Below, piece after piece: positions 15,529 to 24,025 of a stretch of DNA of 40,016 bases (the first letter of the stretch is position 1; each line of letters starts with the position of its first letter). The stretch is from Streptomyces sp. ISL-66. Lineage in GTDB: Bacteria > Actinomycetota > Actinomycetes > Streptomycetales > Streptomycetaceae. Where the stretch lies: the NCBI RefSeq assembly GCF_018614135.1, contig NZ_JAGGOW010000113.1:1-40016 (forward strand), given 5' to 3'. The notes under the pieces are model-generated. The model saw nothing but the letters and a program-made list of their open reading frames with translations, searched no databases and was not told the origin of the DNA. Made by a program: the position numbers and the translations under genes.

Positions 15529-16721
15529 CGCCCGCCGCGGCGGTCACCGCCGAGCGGCTGCTGGTGCGCGTACGGGAGCTGCTCGCCGCGCATCCGCCCG
15601 CCACCACCGCACGCGAAGACTTCCTGCGGGCCCGCTTCGACGCCGGACTCGCCTGGGTCCACTACCCCGAAGGCCTCGGCGGCCTGGACGCGCCCCGCAC
15701 CCTCCAGGCCCTCGTGGACGCCGAGTTGGAGGCCGCCGGAGCCCCCGACAACGACCCGCGCCGGATCGGCATCGGCCTCGGCATGGCCGCGCCCACGATC
15801 CTCGCGTACGGCACCGAGGAGCAGAAGGAGCGCTTCCTGCGGCCCCTGTGGGTCGGCGAGGAGGTCTGGTGCCAGCTCTTCAGCGAGCCCGGCGCCGGAT
15901 CCGACCTGGCCGCGCTCGGCACCCGCGCCGTACGGGACGGCGACGACTGGGTGGTGGACGGCCAGAAGGTGTGGACCTCCAGCGCCCACACCGCCCGATG
16001 GGCCATCCTGATCGCCCGCACCGACCCGGCGCTGCCCAAGCACCAGGGCGTCACCTACTTCCTGTGCGACATGCACGCCGACGGCGTCGAGGTGCGCCCG
16101 CTGCGCCAGATCACCGGCGAGGCCGAGTTCAACGAGGTCTTCCTCACCGGCGTCCGCATCCCCGACGCCCACCGCCTCGGCGCCGTCGGCCAGGGCTGGG
16201 CCGTCGCCCGCACCACCCTGATGAACGAGCGCGTCTCCATCGGCGGCATGCGGATCCCGCGCGAGGGCGGCATGATCGCCCCGGTCGCCGCCGCCTGGCG
16301 CGAGCGCCCCGAACTGCGCACGCACGCCCTCCACCAGCGGATGCTCGAACTGTGGGTAGAAGCGGAGGTCGCCCGGCTCACCGGGGAGCGGCTGCGCCAG
16401 CAGCTCGTAGCGGGACAGCCCGGCCCCGAGGGCTCGGGAATGAAGCTCACCTTCGCCCGCCTCAACCAGGAGATCAGCGGCCTGGAGGTGGAACTCCTCG
16501 GAGAGGAAGGGCTGTTGTACGAGGACTGGACCATGCGCCGTCCCGAGATCGTCGACTTCACCGGCCGTGACGCCGGCTACCGCTACCTGCGTGCCAAGGG
16601 CAACAGCATCGAGGGCGGCACCAGCGAAATCCTCCTCAACATCGTCGCCGAACGCGTGCTGGGCCTGCCCGCCGAGCCGCGCGACGACAAGGACCTCGCG
16701 TGGAAGGACCTGGCTCGATGA
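15525..16721 (+). CDS. Acyl-CoA dehydrogenase, first of a coupled pair
   Basis: The 398-residue flavoprotein has acyl-CoA dehydrogenase signatures: QLFSEPGAGSDLA (117-129) and VVDGQKVWTSSA (143-154) for FAD and substrate contacts, and the C-terminal SIEGGTSEILLNIVAERVLGLP. The Glu of the latter aligns with the usual catalytic base, with one extra Gly. It should desaturate an acyl-CoA to the enoyl-CoA, passing electrons to ETF. Its start overlaps the preceding stop, and its own stop overlaps the next start (both ATGA). Paired adjacent acyl-CoA dehydrogenases in actinobacteria often form heterotetramers acting on bulky substrates such as steroid side chains. Confidence 0.92.
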   Translation: MTPAAAVTAERLLVRVRELLAAHPPATTAREDFLRARFDAGLAWVHYPEGLGGLDAPRTLQALVDAELEAAGAPDNDPRRIGIGLGMAAPTILAYGTEEQKERFLRPLWVGEEVWCQLFSEPGAGSDLAALGTRAVRDGDDWVVDGQKVWTSSAHTARWAILIARTDPALPKHQGVTYFLCDMHADGVEVRPLRQITGEAEFNEVFLTGVRIPDAHRLGAVGQGWAVARTTLMNERVSIGGMRIPREGGMIAPVAAAWRERPELRTHALHQRMLELWVEAEVARLTGERLRQQLVAGQPGPEGSGMKLTFARLNQEISGLEVELLGEEGLLYEDWTMRRPEIVDFTGRDAGYRYLRAKGNSIEGGTSEILLNIVAERVLGLPAEPRDDKDLAWKDLAR

Positions 16722-17836
16722 ACCTCCCGAGCGCCGCCCCCCTGGACCTGCTCTACTCCGAGACCGAGGAGGAACTCCGCACGGCCGTACGGTCCTTGCT
16801 GGCCGCCCGCTGCGATCCGGCGAGCATCCTGGCCCGGATCGAGGACGGCCGCCCCCATGACCCGGACGTGTGGCGGATCCTCGCCGCCGACATCGGCACG
16901 GCCGGACTCCTCGTACCCGAGAAGCTGGGCGGCCAGGGCGCGAGCCACCGCGAGGCGGCCGTGGTCCTGGAAGAGCTCGGCCGGGCCGCCGCGCCCTGCG
17001 CCTACCTCACGAGCGCGGTCCTGGCCACGGAGATCCTGCTCGGCTGCGACAGCGCGCCGGCCGCGGACCTCCTGCGGGAGCTGGCGGCGGGCCGCCGGAT
17101 CTGCGTTCCCGCGCTGCCGCTGACCCTGGCCCCCGGCGCGCCGCTGCCGCGGCCGGTCCGGGACGCCGGAGACGGGCTGCTGAGCGGCACCGTCACCTCG
17201 GTCGCCGACGCCGTGGCCGCCGAGGTCCTGCTCGTCCTCGCCGACACCGGGCTGTACGCCGTCCCGGCCGCGGACGTCCGGCTGACCCCGCTCGTCGCCC
17301 TGGACCTGACCCGCCCGCTGGCCACCGTCACCCTCGAGGGCGCCGCGGGAACCCTGCTCGCCGACCCGGCCACCGCCCGCGCGGCCATCGCCGGAGCACT
17401 GCTCTCGGGGGCCGGACTGCTGGCCTCGGAACAGCTCGGGCTCGCCGAGTGGTGCCTGACCCAGACGGTGGCGTACCTGCGCACCCGCCACCAGTTCAAC
17501 CGGCCCCTCGGCTCCTTCCAGGCCCTCAAGCACCGCCTCGCCCGGCTCTGGCTCGACGTGGCCTCCGCCCGGGCGGCGGCCCGCGCCGCCGCCGACGCCC
17601 TGGCGACCGGCGCCCCCGACGCGCCGCTCACCATCGCCGTGGCCCAGTCGTACTGCTCGGGCGTCGCCGTCCGCGCGGCCGAGGAGTGCGTCCAGCTCCA
17701 CGGGGGCATCGGCATGACCTGGGAACACCCGGCCCACCTCTACCTCAAGCGGGCCAAGGCCGATTCCCTCGCCCTCGGCACGGCCGGCCACCACCGCGGG
17801 CTGGTCGCGGACTTCGCGGAACTCCCGGCGCCGTAG
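16718..17836 (+). CDS. Acyl-CoA dehydrogenase, second of a coupled pair
   Basis: The 372-residue protein is an acyl-CoA dehydrogenase of the shorter, divergent type. It has LLVPEKLGGQGAS near residue 64, a poorly conserved middle domain without the SEPGAGSD signature, YLRTRHQFNRPLGSFQALKH (FAD-contacting Arg and Gln/Phe positions), and QLHGGIGMTWEHPAHLYLKR near the C-terminus. The weakly conserved middle domain is what one expects of the partner subunit in a heteromeric enzyme with the preceding gene. The start overlaps the upstream stop (ATGA), with AAGGA nine bases before it. A hairpin follows the stop codon. Confidence 0.9.
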   Translation: MNLPSAAPLDLLYSETEEELRTAVRSLLAARCDPASILARIEDGRPHDPDVWRILAADIGTAGLLVPEKLGGQGASHREAAVVLEELGRAAAPCAYLTSAVLATEILLGCDSAPAADLLRELAAGRRICVPALPLTLAPGAPLPRPVRDAGDGLLSGTVTSVADAVAAEVLLVLADTGLYAVPAADVRLTPLVALDLTRPLATVTLEGAAGTLLADPATARAAIAGALLSGAGLLASEQLGLAEWCLTQTVAYLRTRHQFNRPLGSFQALKHRLARLWLDVASARAAARAAADALATGAPDAPLTIAVAQSYCSGVAVRAAEECVQLHGGIGMTWEHPAHLYLKRAKADSLALGTAGHHRGLVADFAELPAP

Positions 17837-17845
17837 GACCCGAAC

Positions 17846-17873
17846 GCCGGCGGGGCCGACTCGGCCCGCCGGC
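17846..17873 (+). terminator. Hairpin after the acyl-CoA dehydrogenase operon
   Basis: Arms 17846-17859 and 17861-17873 are complementary apart from one extra G and form a GC-rich stem ten bases after the stop. It lacks a clear U-run, as is usual in Streptomyces. Confidence 0.5.
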
Positions 17874-18003
17874 GCCGGCGTTCGACGCACGGGTCCGGGC
17901 AGGGCCCGGCCGGGGGTACCGAGCAGGAGGGGGCCGTGCGGTGACCTCGCCCGCCGCACGGCGTTAGACCCGTAGGCACCGGGCACCGAGCGAGGGAGAC
18001 CGT

Positions 18004-18393
18004 ATGTACGCAGCACCCGCCGCCGCACCACTCACCCGCCGCGCCGTCCTCCGTACGGCCTTCACCGCGGCCGTTCTCGCCGGCACGGCCGCGGCCCTGG
18101 CCCCCGTACTGCGCGCCCGCGGCCCCCGGCAGACCCTCACCCCGGCCCCGCTCACGCAGCTCACCGAGGAGACCTACCGGGGCCGCCACATCGCCGTCGA
18201 CGCGGCTGCGGCCGCCGTCCGCATCGACGGCCGGCCCCTGCACGTCATGCGTCGCGCGGACGGCAGCTACCTCAGCGGGATCAACCACTTCCAGTCCTAC
18301 GAGACCCCGCTGGAGCTGGCCCGCGCCGCGGTCGACGAGCTGGGCAGCAACCAGCTGGCGTTCGCGGCCCCGCACCACGGCGGACAGGAGTAG
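18004..18393 (+). CDS. melD1: Tyrosinase copper chaperone (MelC1/caddie family), operon 1
   Basis: The 129-residue protein has a twin-Arg signal (LTRRAVLRTAF, then a hydrophobic stretch to about residue 36) and the MelC1 domain: YRGRHIAVDA, RIDGRPLHVMRRADGSYLSG, then INHFQSYETPLELARAAVDEL. MelC1 binds apo-tyrosinase, delivers copper and takes it out through Tat. Where canonical caddies have NHY, whose Tyr enters the tyrosinase active site, this one has NHF. The C-terminus carries two His (APHHGGQ), possible copper donors. GGGAG precedes the ATG. It is followed after six bases by its tyrosinase. The symbol follows the name of the second pair in S. avermitilis and is provisional. Confidence 0.88.
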   Translation: MYAAPAAAPLTRRAVLRTAFTAAVLAGTAAALAPVLRARGPRQTLTPAPLTQLTEETYRGRHIAVDAAAAAVRIDGRPLHVMRRADGSYLSGINHFQSYETPLELARAAVDELGSNQLAFAAPHHGGQE

Positions 18394-18399
18394 CGGGCC

Positions 18400-19263
18400 A
18401 TGTACGTCCGGCAGAACCAGAAGAACCTGACCAGCGCCCAGAAGAAGCGCTTCACGGCGGCGGTGCTCGAGCTCAAGCGCAACGGCGTCTACGACGCGTT
18501 CGTGCGCACCCACGACAAGTACTTCGTCCCGGACCGCGACCGCAAACTGCGCGTGGGGCACATGTCCCCGTCGTTCTTCCCCTGGCACCGGCGCTACCTG
18601 CTGGAGTTCGAGCGGCAGCTGCAGAGCGTCGACCCCGGCGTCACCATCCCGTACTGGGACTGGACCACCGACAACAGCCCGGCCTCGTCGCTGTGGGCCG
18701 AGGACTTCCTCGGCGGGACCGGCCGCGAGAGCGACCGCCAGGTGATGACCGGCCCCTTCGCCTACGGGAAGGGGAACTGGACGGTCACCGTGGGCATCAC
18801 GGAGTCCAGTTTCCTCACCCGCAACCTGGGCCGGCCGCAGAACCCGATCAGCCTGCCGACCCGGGCCGAGCTCCAGTGGGCGCTCGACGACCCGACGTAC
18901 GACACCTCGCCCTGGGACTCCACGGCCAAGGGCGGCGGTTTCCGCAACAAGCTGGAGGGCTGGGCCGCCCCGAAGAGCGAGAAGTGGCGCAACCACAACA
19001 AGGTGCACCAGTGGATCGGCGGTCACATGACCGGCGGTACGGCGCCCAACGATCCGGTGTTCTGGCTCCACCACGCCTTCGTGGACCTGCTCTGGGACCG
19101 CTGGCAGCAGAAGCACCCGGGGGCCGGCTACCTGCCCGCCGCCCCGCTCGCGCTCGGCGACCTTCAGCGGGGCCGGGTGATCGCCGCCGACGAGCCGATG
19201 CCGCCCTGGGACGTCACCCCGCGCGCGATGCTCGGACACCAGGGGATCTACCGCTACGAATGA
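18400..19263 (+). CDS. melD2: Tyrosinase, operon 1 (divergent MelC2)
   Basis: The 287-residue type-3 copper monooxygenase oxidises tyrosine to dopaquinone for melanin. CuA ligands are His38 (VRTHDKY), His54 (VGHMSPSFF) and His63 (PWHRRYLLEF). CuB ligands are His199 and His203 (NHNKVHQW) and His225 (FWLHHAFVD). All six are present. It differs from the second tyrosinase in this window at many surface and loop positions, for example KYFVPDRDRK against GFIMGDTDSG and GGHM against GGQM, so it is an older paralogue and not a recent duplicate. It has no signal of its own and should be exported with its caddie. A strong bidirectional hairpin follows. Confidence 0.93.
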   Translation: MYVRQNQKNLTSAQKKRFTAAVLELKRNGVYDAFVRTHDKYFVPDRDRKLRVGHMSPSFFPWHRRYLLEFERQLQSVDPGVTIPYWDWTTDNSPASSLWAEDFLGGTGRESDRQVMTGPFAYGKGNWTVTVGITESSFLTRNLGRPQNPISLPTRAELQWALDDPTYDTSPWDSTAKGGGFRNKLEGWAAPKSEKWRNHNKVHQWIGGHMTGGTAPNDPVFWLHHAFVDLLWDRWQQKHPGAGYLPAAPLALGDLQRGRVIAADEPMPPWDVTPRAMLGHQGIYRYE

Positions 19264-19296
19264 CCGAGCGGCCCCGGAGACGGGGCCGGACACGGG

Positions 19297-19328
19297 GAAG
19301 GGCCCCCGCCGTACGGCGGGGGCCCTTC
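19297..19328. terminator. Perfect 16-bp bidirectional terminator hairpin
   Basis: A 32-base perfect palindrome (arms 19297-19312 and 19313-19328) lies between the convergent tyrosinase and chaplin genes. The centre must open to form a loop. It can serve both directions. Confidence 0.8.
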
Positions 19329-19342
19329 GGGTACCAGGCGGA

Positions 19343-19627
19343 TCAGCCGCCGTAGTTGCCCTCGGTGTGGTGACCGCCGTCGTGGCCCGAGGCGTTGACG
19401 CAGGTGTTGCCGAACGCCGGGTTCAGCAGGGCGATCACGTTGACGGTGTTGCCGCAGACGTTGACCGGGACGTGCACCGGAACCTGGAGCAGGTTGCCCG
19501 ACAGGACACCGGGGGAGCCGACAGCCGCACCGTGCGCTCCGGCATCGGCAGCCGCCAGACCCGCACCGGCGGCCAGGGCGCTACCGGCGGCAGCGGTGAT
19601 GACGAATGCCTTCGCGATACGCGACAT
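19343..19627 (-). CDS. Short chaplin with a His/Gly-rich C-terminal tail
   Basis: The 94-residue product has a Sec signal (1-29) and one chaplin domain (about 38-79) with GSPGVLSGNLLQVPVHVPVNVCGN and LLNPAFGNTCVNA. The two Cys (58 and 76) form the family's disulfide. Short chaplins assemble into amyloid-like surface fibrils that let aerial hyphae leave the medium. Most short chaplins end close to CVN(A/S), but here a 15-residue tail rich in His and Gly (SGHDGGHHTEGNYGG) follows. GAGGAG precedes the ATG at 19627. The neighbour across the terminator is a copper enzyme operon. Confidence 0.93.
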   Translation of the reverse strand: MSRIAKAFVITAAAGSALAAGAGLAAADAGAHGAAVGSPGVLSGNLLQVPVHVPVNVCGNTVNVIALLNPAFGNTCVNASGHDGGHHTEGNYGG

Positions 19628-19726
19628 CAAGATCTCCTCGTGAGGATGGGGCGCCGCAGAACGGAAGCTGCGGCCTTCGACATGGCATACAACGCGGGGA
19701 CCGCCCAAGGGTCACGGCCGTTAGGC

Positions 19727-20119
19727 CTACCCGTTGATCCCGAACCGTGCCGAGGCGAAGTACGGACGCACCTGCACGACCGCGCCCGGCCGCAGCACCG
19801 CCACCACGGGGCCCGCGCAGCCGGGCTCCCTGTAGAGCGCCACCGACCCGCGGGTCCTGTTCGTCACCGCCCGCCCGCCGCCGCCCTTCGCGGCCAGGCA
19901 GCCCTTGGGGGAGGTGAAGCCGTGCGCCTGGTCGTCCGTGCCCAGGTACTGGAAGTCGGGCGCGACGGCCGACGGCGTGCCGAGGGCGGTGGTCGGGCCG
20001 TCGGCCGCGTGCGCGCTCGCGCCGGACACCGATCCGGCGGCGGCCGCCAGCAGCAGGACCGGGACGGCGCCGGACCGGACGAGGCCGCGCAGGGCGTGGT
20101 GAAGTGAGGTGGATCGCAT
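19727..20119 (-). CDS. Small secreted protein of unknown function
   Basis: The 130-residue product has a signal peptide (about 1-39, ending ASAHAA) and a mature part of about 90 residues with two Cys (74 and 101) that could form one disulfide. The mature part is basic and rich in Gly and Val. I do not recognise a family with confidence; small secreted beta-sheet proteins such as inhibitors look similar. The start at 20119 gives a normal signal peptide; upstream in-frame codons would add an unlikely basic extension. It lies 99 bases upstream of the chaplin gene on the same strand. The 20120-20256 gap holds no ORF I trust. Confidence 0.65.
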   Translation of the reverse strand: MRSTSLHHALRGLVRSGAVPVLLLAAAAGSVSGASAHAADGPTTALGTPSAVAPDFQYLGTDDQAHGFTSPKGCLAAKGGGGRAVTNRTRGSVALYREPGCAGPVVAVLRPGAVVQVRPYFASARFGING

Positions 20120-20256
20120 GTCCCGACCAACCCTGCGCGACCGGCACGGGGTCACGCCTTGTCACTCGTAGCACGTCTGTGCGACGACGTGATCGGCGGC
20201 GGGCGCACCGACCACCGCCGACGCGACCGCCGAAGCCACGGCCACCGCCTCCGCCG

Positions 20257-21513
20257 CTACTCCACGGGTCCTTCCATGACCTTGCTGATGAACTGGATCG
20301 GGCCCTCGCCCATGTTGGGCACGTACGTCTTGGCGTTGTGCTGGCCGCCCTGGATGATCTTCAGTTCGGTGTGGATCGGTCCCTTGCCGTAGGTCGCGAT
20401 GAACTTCTGCACGTTCGGCAGGGTGTTCTTGTTGCTCTCGTTGGTGCCGACCTGGAAGGCGAGGTAGACGTCCGGGCCCTTCTTGTCGATCAGCTCCTTG
20501 GCCAGCAACTCCGGGTTGTTCTCCGCCCTCTCCTTGTCGTGGCCCTTCCACAGCGAGGAGTCCGGGACGATGTCCGGGCCGGAGCAGATCGCGGCCTTGA
20601 ACTTCTCCGGGTACTTCAGCACGGACTTCAGGCTCGCGAAGCCGCCGGTGGAGGAGCCCATGTACGCCCAGCCGTCACGGGACTTGACGGTGCGGAAGTT
20701 CGCCCGCATCAGGTCCGGGACGTCGTCGGTCAGCCAGGTGCCCATCTTGGGCTGGTCCGGGATGTCGGAGCCGTCCCAGTAGACGCCCTTGTCGTCCGGG
20801 CCCGGGTTCAGCACCGGCATGGCCAGGATGAAGGGCTTGCTCTTGCCCTCGGAGTACCACTTGCCGATGCTGCTCTGGAGGCCCAGGTCGGTGCCCATCC
20901 AGTAGTTGTTCGGATATCCGGCGCCGCCCGGCAGGGCGATCATGACCGGGAAGCCGCTCTTGGCGAACTTCGGGTCGTTGTACTCCTTCGGAGCCCAGAC
21001 CCACACCTTGCCCTTGAAGCCGGACTTCTTGCCGTCGAGCGTGGTGACGGCCACGTGCGTGCCGTCGGGCAGCGTCATCGAGTTCTTGAAGTCGGCCTGC
21101 GGGCCGGTCGGCATCGACATCTTGGAGTTCGCCGGCGGCTTGGCGTCCGTACCGGCGCCGCCCCCCGCGGAACCCGCGGGCGGCGTCCCGAAGGACACGG
21201 CCTTGCCCTTGTCGGTGAAGGGCGGTATTTCGTAATGGGCCATCACGAGCGACGCCACACCCGCGAGCGCGAGGACGGAGGCCCCCGCGATCACCCAGCG
21301 CCGCACGCGGGACGGCCGCCGCCGCCGCTCCTCGGGCTCCTGCGGCTCGCCGTACGACTGCTGCGGTTCACCGTACGGAGCCTGCTGCCGTCCGTAGGGG
21401 GGCCGCTGGTCGTGACCCGGCCCGTGCGGCGGGTACGGCGGGTAGGGCGGCTGCTGGTACGGCCCTTCCGACCGGTACGGCTGATGCTGTCCGTCGTCGG
21501 GTGAGTGCGACAT
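20257..21513 (-). CDS. Membrane-anchored esterase D-type alpha/beta hydrolase
   Basis: The 418-residue protein has a cytosolic Pro/Tyr/Gln-rich N-terminus (1-60), a basic patch (EERRRRPSRVRR), one membrane helix (about 73-94) and an extracellular hydrolase domain of the putative esterase family (PF00756 type). Motifs are PVMIALPGGAGYPNNYW, the nucleophile GSSTGG (Ser288), and a late GGQH that probably holds the catalytic His. Relatives include S-formylglutathione hydrolase and mycolyltransferase-like esterases. The substrate is unknown. GGAGAG precedes the ATG. It is divergent from the phosphoesterase operon over 255 bases. The AT-rich segment at 21602-21621 may hold its promoter. Confidence 0.85.
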   Translation of the reverse strand: MSHSPDDGQHQPYRSEGPYQQPPYPPYPPHGPGHDQRPPYGRQQAPYGEPQQSYGEPQEPEERRRRPSRVRRWVIAGASVLALAGVASLVMAHYEIPPFTDKGKAVSFGTPPAGSAGGGAGTDAKPPANSKMSMPTGPQADFKNSMTLPDGTHVAVTTLDGKKSGFKGKVWVWAPKEYNDPKFAKSGFPVMIALPGGAGYPNNYWMGTDLGLQSSIGKWYSEGKSKPFILAMPVLNPGPDDKGVYWDGSDIPDQPKMGTWLTDDVPDLMRANFRTVKSRDGWAYMGSSTGGFASLKSVLKYPEKFKAAICSGPDIVPDSSLWKGHDKERAENNPELLAKELIDKKGPDVYLAFQVGTNESNKNTLPNVQKFIATYGKGPIHTELKIIQGGQHNAKTYVPNMGEGPIQFISKVMEGPVE

Positions 21514-21668
21514 GTGCGGGTGCTCTCCGGCTTGGTGCTGCCCCGTGGGGGCGGGGTGGGACTGCTTTCGATCGGAAGATGAGCGTAGGTGCTCGAAGGT
21601 TCCGTATTTTTACCTTTTTTGGGCTTCCGCAGAGAAGGACGTTGCCCGACGCGAAAACGGCTCGCGCA

Positions 21669-21690
21669 GTTCCCGTTCTGTTCGCCGAGT
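21669..21690 (+). promoter_or_regulatory. PHO-box-like direct repeat
   Basis: Two 11-base units, GTTCCCG+TTCT and GTTCGCC+GAGT, match the Streptomyces PhoP direct-repeat consensus GTTCACC-N4 at 5 of 7 and 6 of 7 positions. They lie 79 bases upstream of the GTG of a secreted phosphoesterase, a typical Pho-regulon target. Binding is inferred. Confidence 0.45.
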
Positions 21691-21768
21691 ATCTCTGGCC
21701 CATGCACATGCCCATCGGTACGGTACGTCCGCGCCGCCCCAGACCACCCCCCGCTCGGAGGTATTTCC

Positions 21769-22659
21769 GTGTTCGGCATGCCACTCTCCCGGTCCCGTCG
21801 CAAGACCGCCCTCGCCACCGCCTTCGGCCTCACCGCCGTCGGCGCCGCGCTGTGGACGGGTCTCGGCAACGCACAGCCCGCACACGCGGCAGGTCTGCCC
21901 GCACCCGACCACATAGTCGTCGTGGTCTTCGAGAACCACGCCTACAACCAGGTCATCGGCAGCTCCAGCGCCCCGTACGTCAACTCCCTCAAGACCGGGG
22001 GAGCCAACCTCACCAACTCGTACGGCATCACCCACCCGAGCCAGCCCAACTACCTGCAGCTCTTCTCCGGCTCCCACCAGGGCGTGACCGGCGACAGCTG
22101 TTACACCCCGGGCTTCAGCTCCGCACCCAACCTGGCGTCCGAGCTGATCGCCGCCGGAAAGACCTGGGCCAGCTACAACGAGACCCTGCCCAGCCAGGGC
22201 TCCACCACCTGCTCCAGCGGCAAGTACGCCCGGAAGCACAACCCCTGGTTCGCCTTCTCCAACGTGCCCACCAGCACCGCGAAGACCATGACCCAGTTCC
22301 CGACGGACTTCACCACCCTCCCCAAGACCTCGTTCGTCATCCCGAACCTCTGCAACGACATGCACGACTGCTCCGTAGGCACCGGCGACACCTGGCTGAA
22401 GAACAACCTCAAGGCCTACGCGGACTGGGCCAAGACCCACAACAGCCTGCTCGTCGTCACCTTCGACGAGGACAACCGGCTCGCCGGCAACAAGATCCCC
22501 ACCGTGCTCTACGGCCAGCCCGTGACCCCGGGCTCCACCGGCTCCACGACCTACAACCACTACGACATGCTGCGGACCCTCGAAGGCCTCTCCGGCCTGA
22601 CCGCCCACGCGGGGAACGCGGCCACCGCCAAGGACATCACGGGCATCTGGGCTTCCTGA
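21769..22659 (+). CDS. Secreted phosphoesterase (acid phosphatase/phospholipase C-like, PF04185 type)
   Basis: The 296-residue protein has a signal peptide (RSRRK then a hydrophobic core, ending AQPAHAA at about 40) and a phosphoesterase-family domain: VVFENHAYNQVIGSSSAPYV, ITHPSQPNYLQLFSGSHQG, and a metal-binding-like VTFDEDN later. Such enzymes hydrolyse phosphomonoesters or phospholipids outside the cell. I chose the GTG at 21769 because GGAGG is seven bases upstream; the ATG at 21778 is 16 bases from it. An MFS gene starts two bases after the stop, so they are co-transcribed. The PHO-box-like repeat upstream suggests induction by phosphate starvation. Confidence 0.88.
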   Translation: MFGMPLSRSRRKTALATAFGLTAVGAALWTGLGNAQPAHAAGLPAPDHIVVVVFENHAYNQVIGSSSAPYVNSLKTGGANLTNSYGITHPSQPNYLQLFSGSHQGVTGDSCYTPGFSSAPNLASELIAAGKTWASYNETLPSQGSTTCSSGKYARKHNPWFAFSNVPTSTAKTMTQFPTDFTTLPKTSFVIPNLCNDMHDCSVGTGDTWLKNNLKAYADWAKTHNSLLVVTFDEDNRLAGNKIPTVLYGQPVTPGSTGSTTYNHYDMLRTLEGLSGLTAHAGNAATAKDITGIWAS

Positions 22660-22661
22660 CC

Positions 22662-23990
22662 ATGTACGTTGCGGACAGTCGCGGCACCCCCGCGTCCGCC
22701 GTGCCCCCCGAGCCGCAGGCCGTCACCCCGGGCACCCGCCCGGGGCGGCGCGCCGCGCTCGCCCCCACGGTGCTCGCCCTCGGCACGGTCAGCCTCATCA
22801 CCGACGTCTCCTCCGAGATGGTCACGGCCGTGCTCCCGCTCTACCTCGTCGCCGGACTCGGACTCACCCCGCTCGGCTTCGGCCTGCTGGACGGCCTCTA
22901 CAACGGGGTCAGCGCCCTGGTCCGGCTCACCGGCGGCCACCTCGGCGACCGCTTCGGCCGCCACAAGGCACTCGCCGGCATCGGCTACGGGCTCTCCGCC
23001 CTGTCCAAGCCGCTGCTGCTGCTCGCCCACACCCTGCCCGCCATCGGGGCCGTCCTCGCCCTCGACCGCACCGGCAAGGGCCTGCGCACCGCCCCGCGCG
23101 ACGCGCTGATCTCGCTGTCGGCCGCCCCCGGGGAACGCGGCCGGGCCTTCGGCGTCCACCGCGCCATGGACACCGCCGGGGCGCTGATCGGGCCGATCCT
23201 GGCGTTCCTGATCCTGCGCGGAGCCGCCGAGGGGTACGACGCCGTCTTCGCCGTCAGCGCCTGCGTGGCCGCGCTCGGCGTCCTGGTGCTCGTGCTCTTC
23301 GTACCGGGCCGCCGCACCGAGCCCGCCGACACCCGGACTCCCGTCTCGCTGCGGTCCTCCGTCGGGCTGCTGGGCCGCCGGGACCTGCGCCGGATCAGCC
23401 TGTGCGCGGTGCTCCTGGGCCTGTGCACCGTCAGCGACGCCTTCGTCTTCCTGCTGCTCCAGCACGCCACCGGGATCGCCGACCGCTGGTTCGCGCTGCT
23501 GCCGCTGGGAACCGCCGCCGCGTTCTTCCTGCTCGCGCTGCCGCTCGGCCGGCTCGCCGACCGCATCGGCCGCGGCCGGGTCTTCCTCGCGGGCCACCTC
23601 GCGCTGCTCGCCGCGTACGGGCTCCTGCTGGCCGGCGGGCACCATCCGGTGCTGCCGTACGCCGTCCTCCTGCTGCACGGCGGCTTCTACGCCGCCACCG
23701 ACGGGGTGCTCATGGCCGCCGCCGCCGGGGCCGTCCCCGAGGAGCACCGCGGCGGGGGCCTCGCCCTCGTCCAGACCGGCCAGGCCCTCGCGCGGTTCGC
23801 CGCGTCGCTGGGCTTCGGCGCCGCCTGGACCTTCTGGGGCGCCCGCCCCGCGCTGGCCGTCGCCGCCGTCTCGCTGGCCGTCGCCCTCGCGCTGTGCCTG
23901 TGGCTCCGGCCGGGGGACACCCCGCAGGACGACCCGTCGGCGGACCCGTCGGCGGATCCGGCGGACGGCCCGGCCGCCGCAGCCGCCTGA
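22662..23990 (+). CDS. MFS transporter
   Basis: The 442-residue protein has about 12 hydrophobic segments, with the MFS loop 2-3 motif GGHLGDRFGRHKAL and a matching motif GRLADRIGRGRVFL in the second half. The segment LDRTGKGLRTAPRDALIS is typical of a drug-efflux-like MFS subgroup. The C-terminus is a soluble Asp/Pro/Ala tail with a repeated PSAD unit. No ribosome-binding site is evident and the start lies two bases after the phosphoesterase stop, so translation is probably coupled. The substrate could be a product of the phosphoesterase or an unrelated solute; the sequence does not say. Confidence 0.9.
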   Translation: MYVADSRGTPASAVPPEPQAVTPGTRPGRRAALAPTVLALGTVSLITDVSSEMVTAVLPLYLVAGLGLTPLGFGLLDGLYNGVSALVRLTGGHLGDRFGRHKALAGIGYGLSALSKPLLLLAHTLPAIGAVLALDRTGKGLRTAPRDALISLSAAPGERGRAFGVHRAMDTAGALIGPILAFLILRGAAEGYDAVFAVSACVAALGVLVLVLFVPGRRTEPADTRTPVSLRSSVGLLGRRDLRRISLCAVLLGLCTVSDAFVFLLLQHATGIADRWFALLPLGTAAAFFLLALPLGRLADRIGRGRVFLAGHLALLAAYGLLLAGGHHPVLPYAVLLLHGGFYAATDGVLMAAAAGAVPEEHRGGGLALVQTGQALARFAASLGFGAAWTFWGARPALAVAAVSLAVALALCLWLRPGDTPQDDPSADPSADPADGPAAAAA

Positions 23991-24025
23991 AACCTTCCCC
24001 CGTAGCTTCCGAAAGGCCCCCACAC

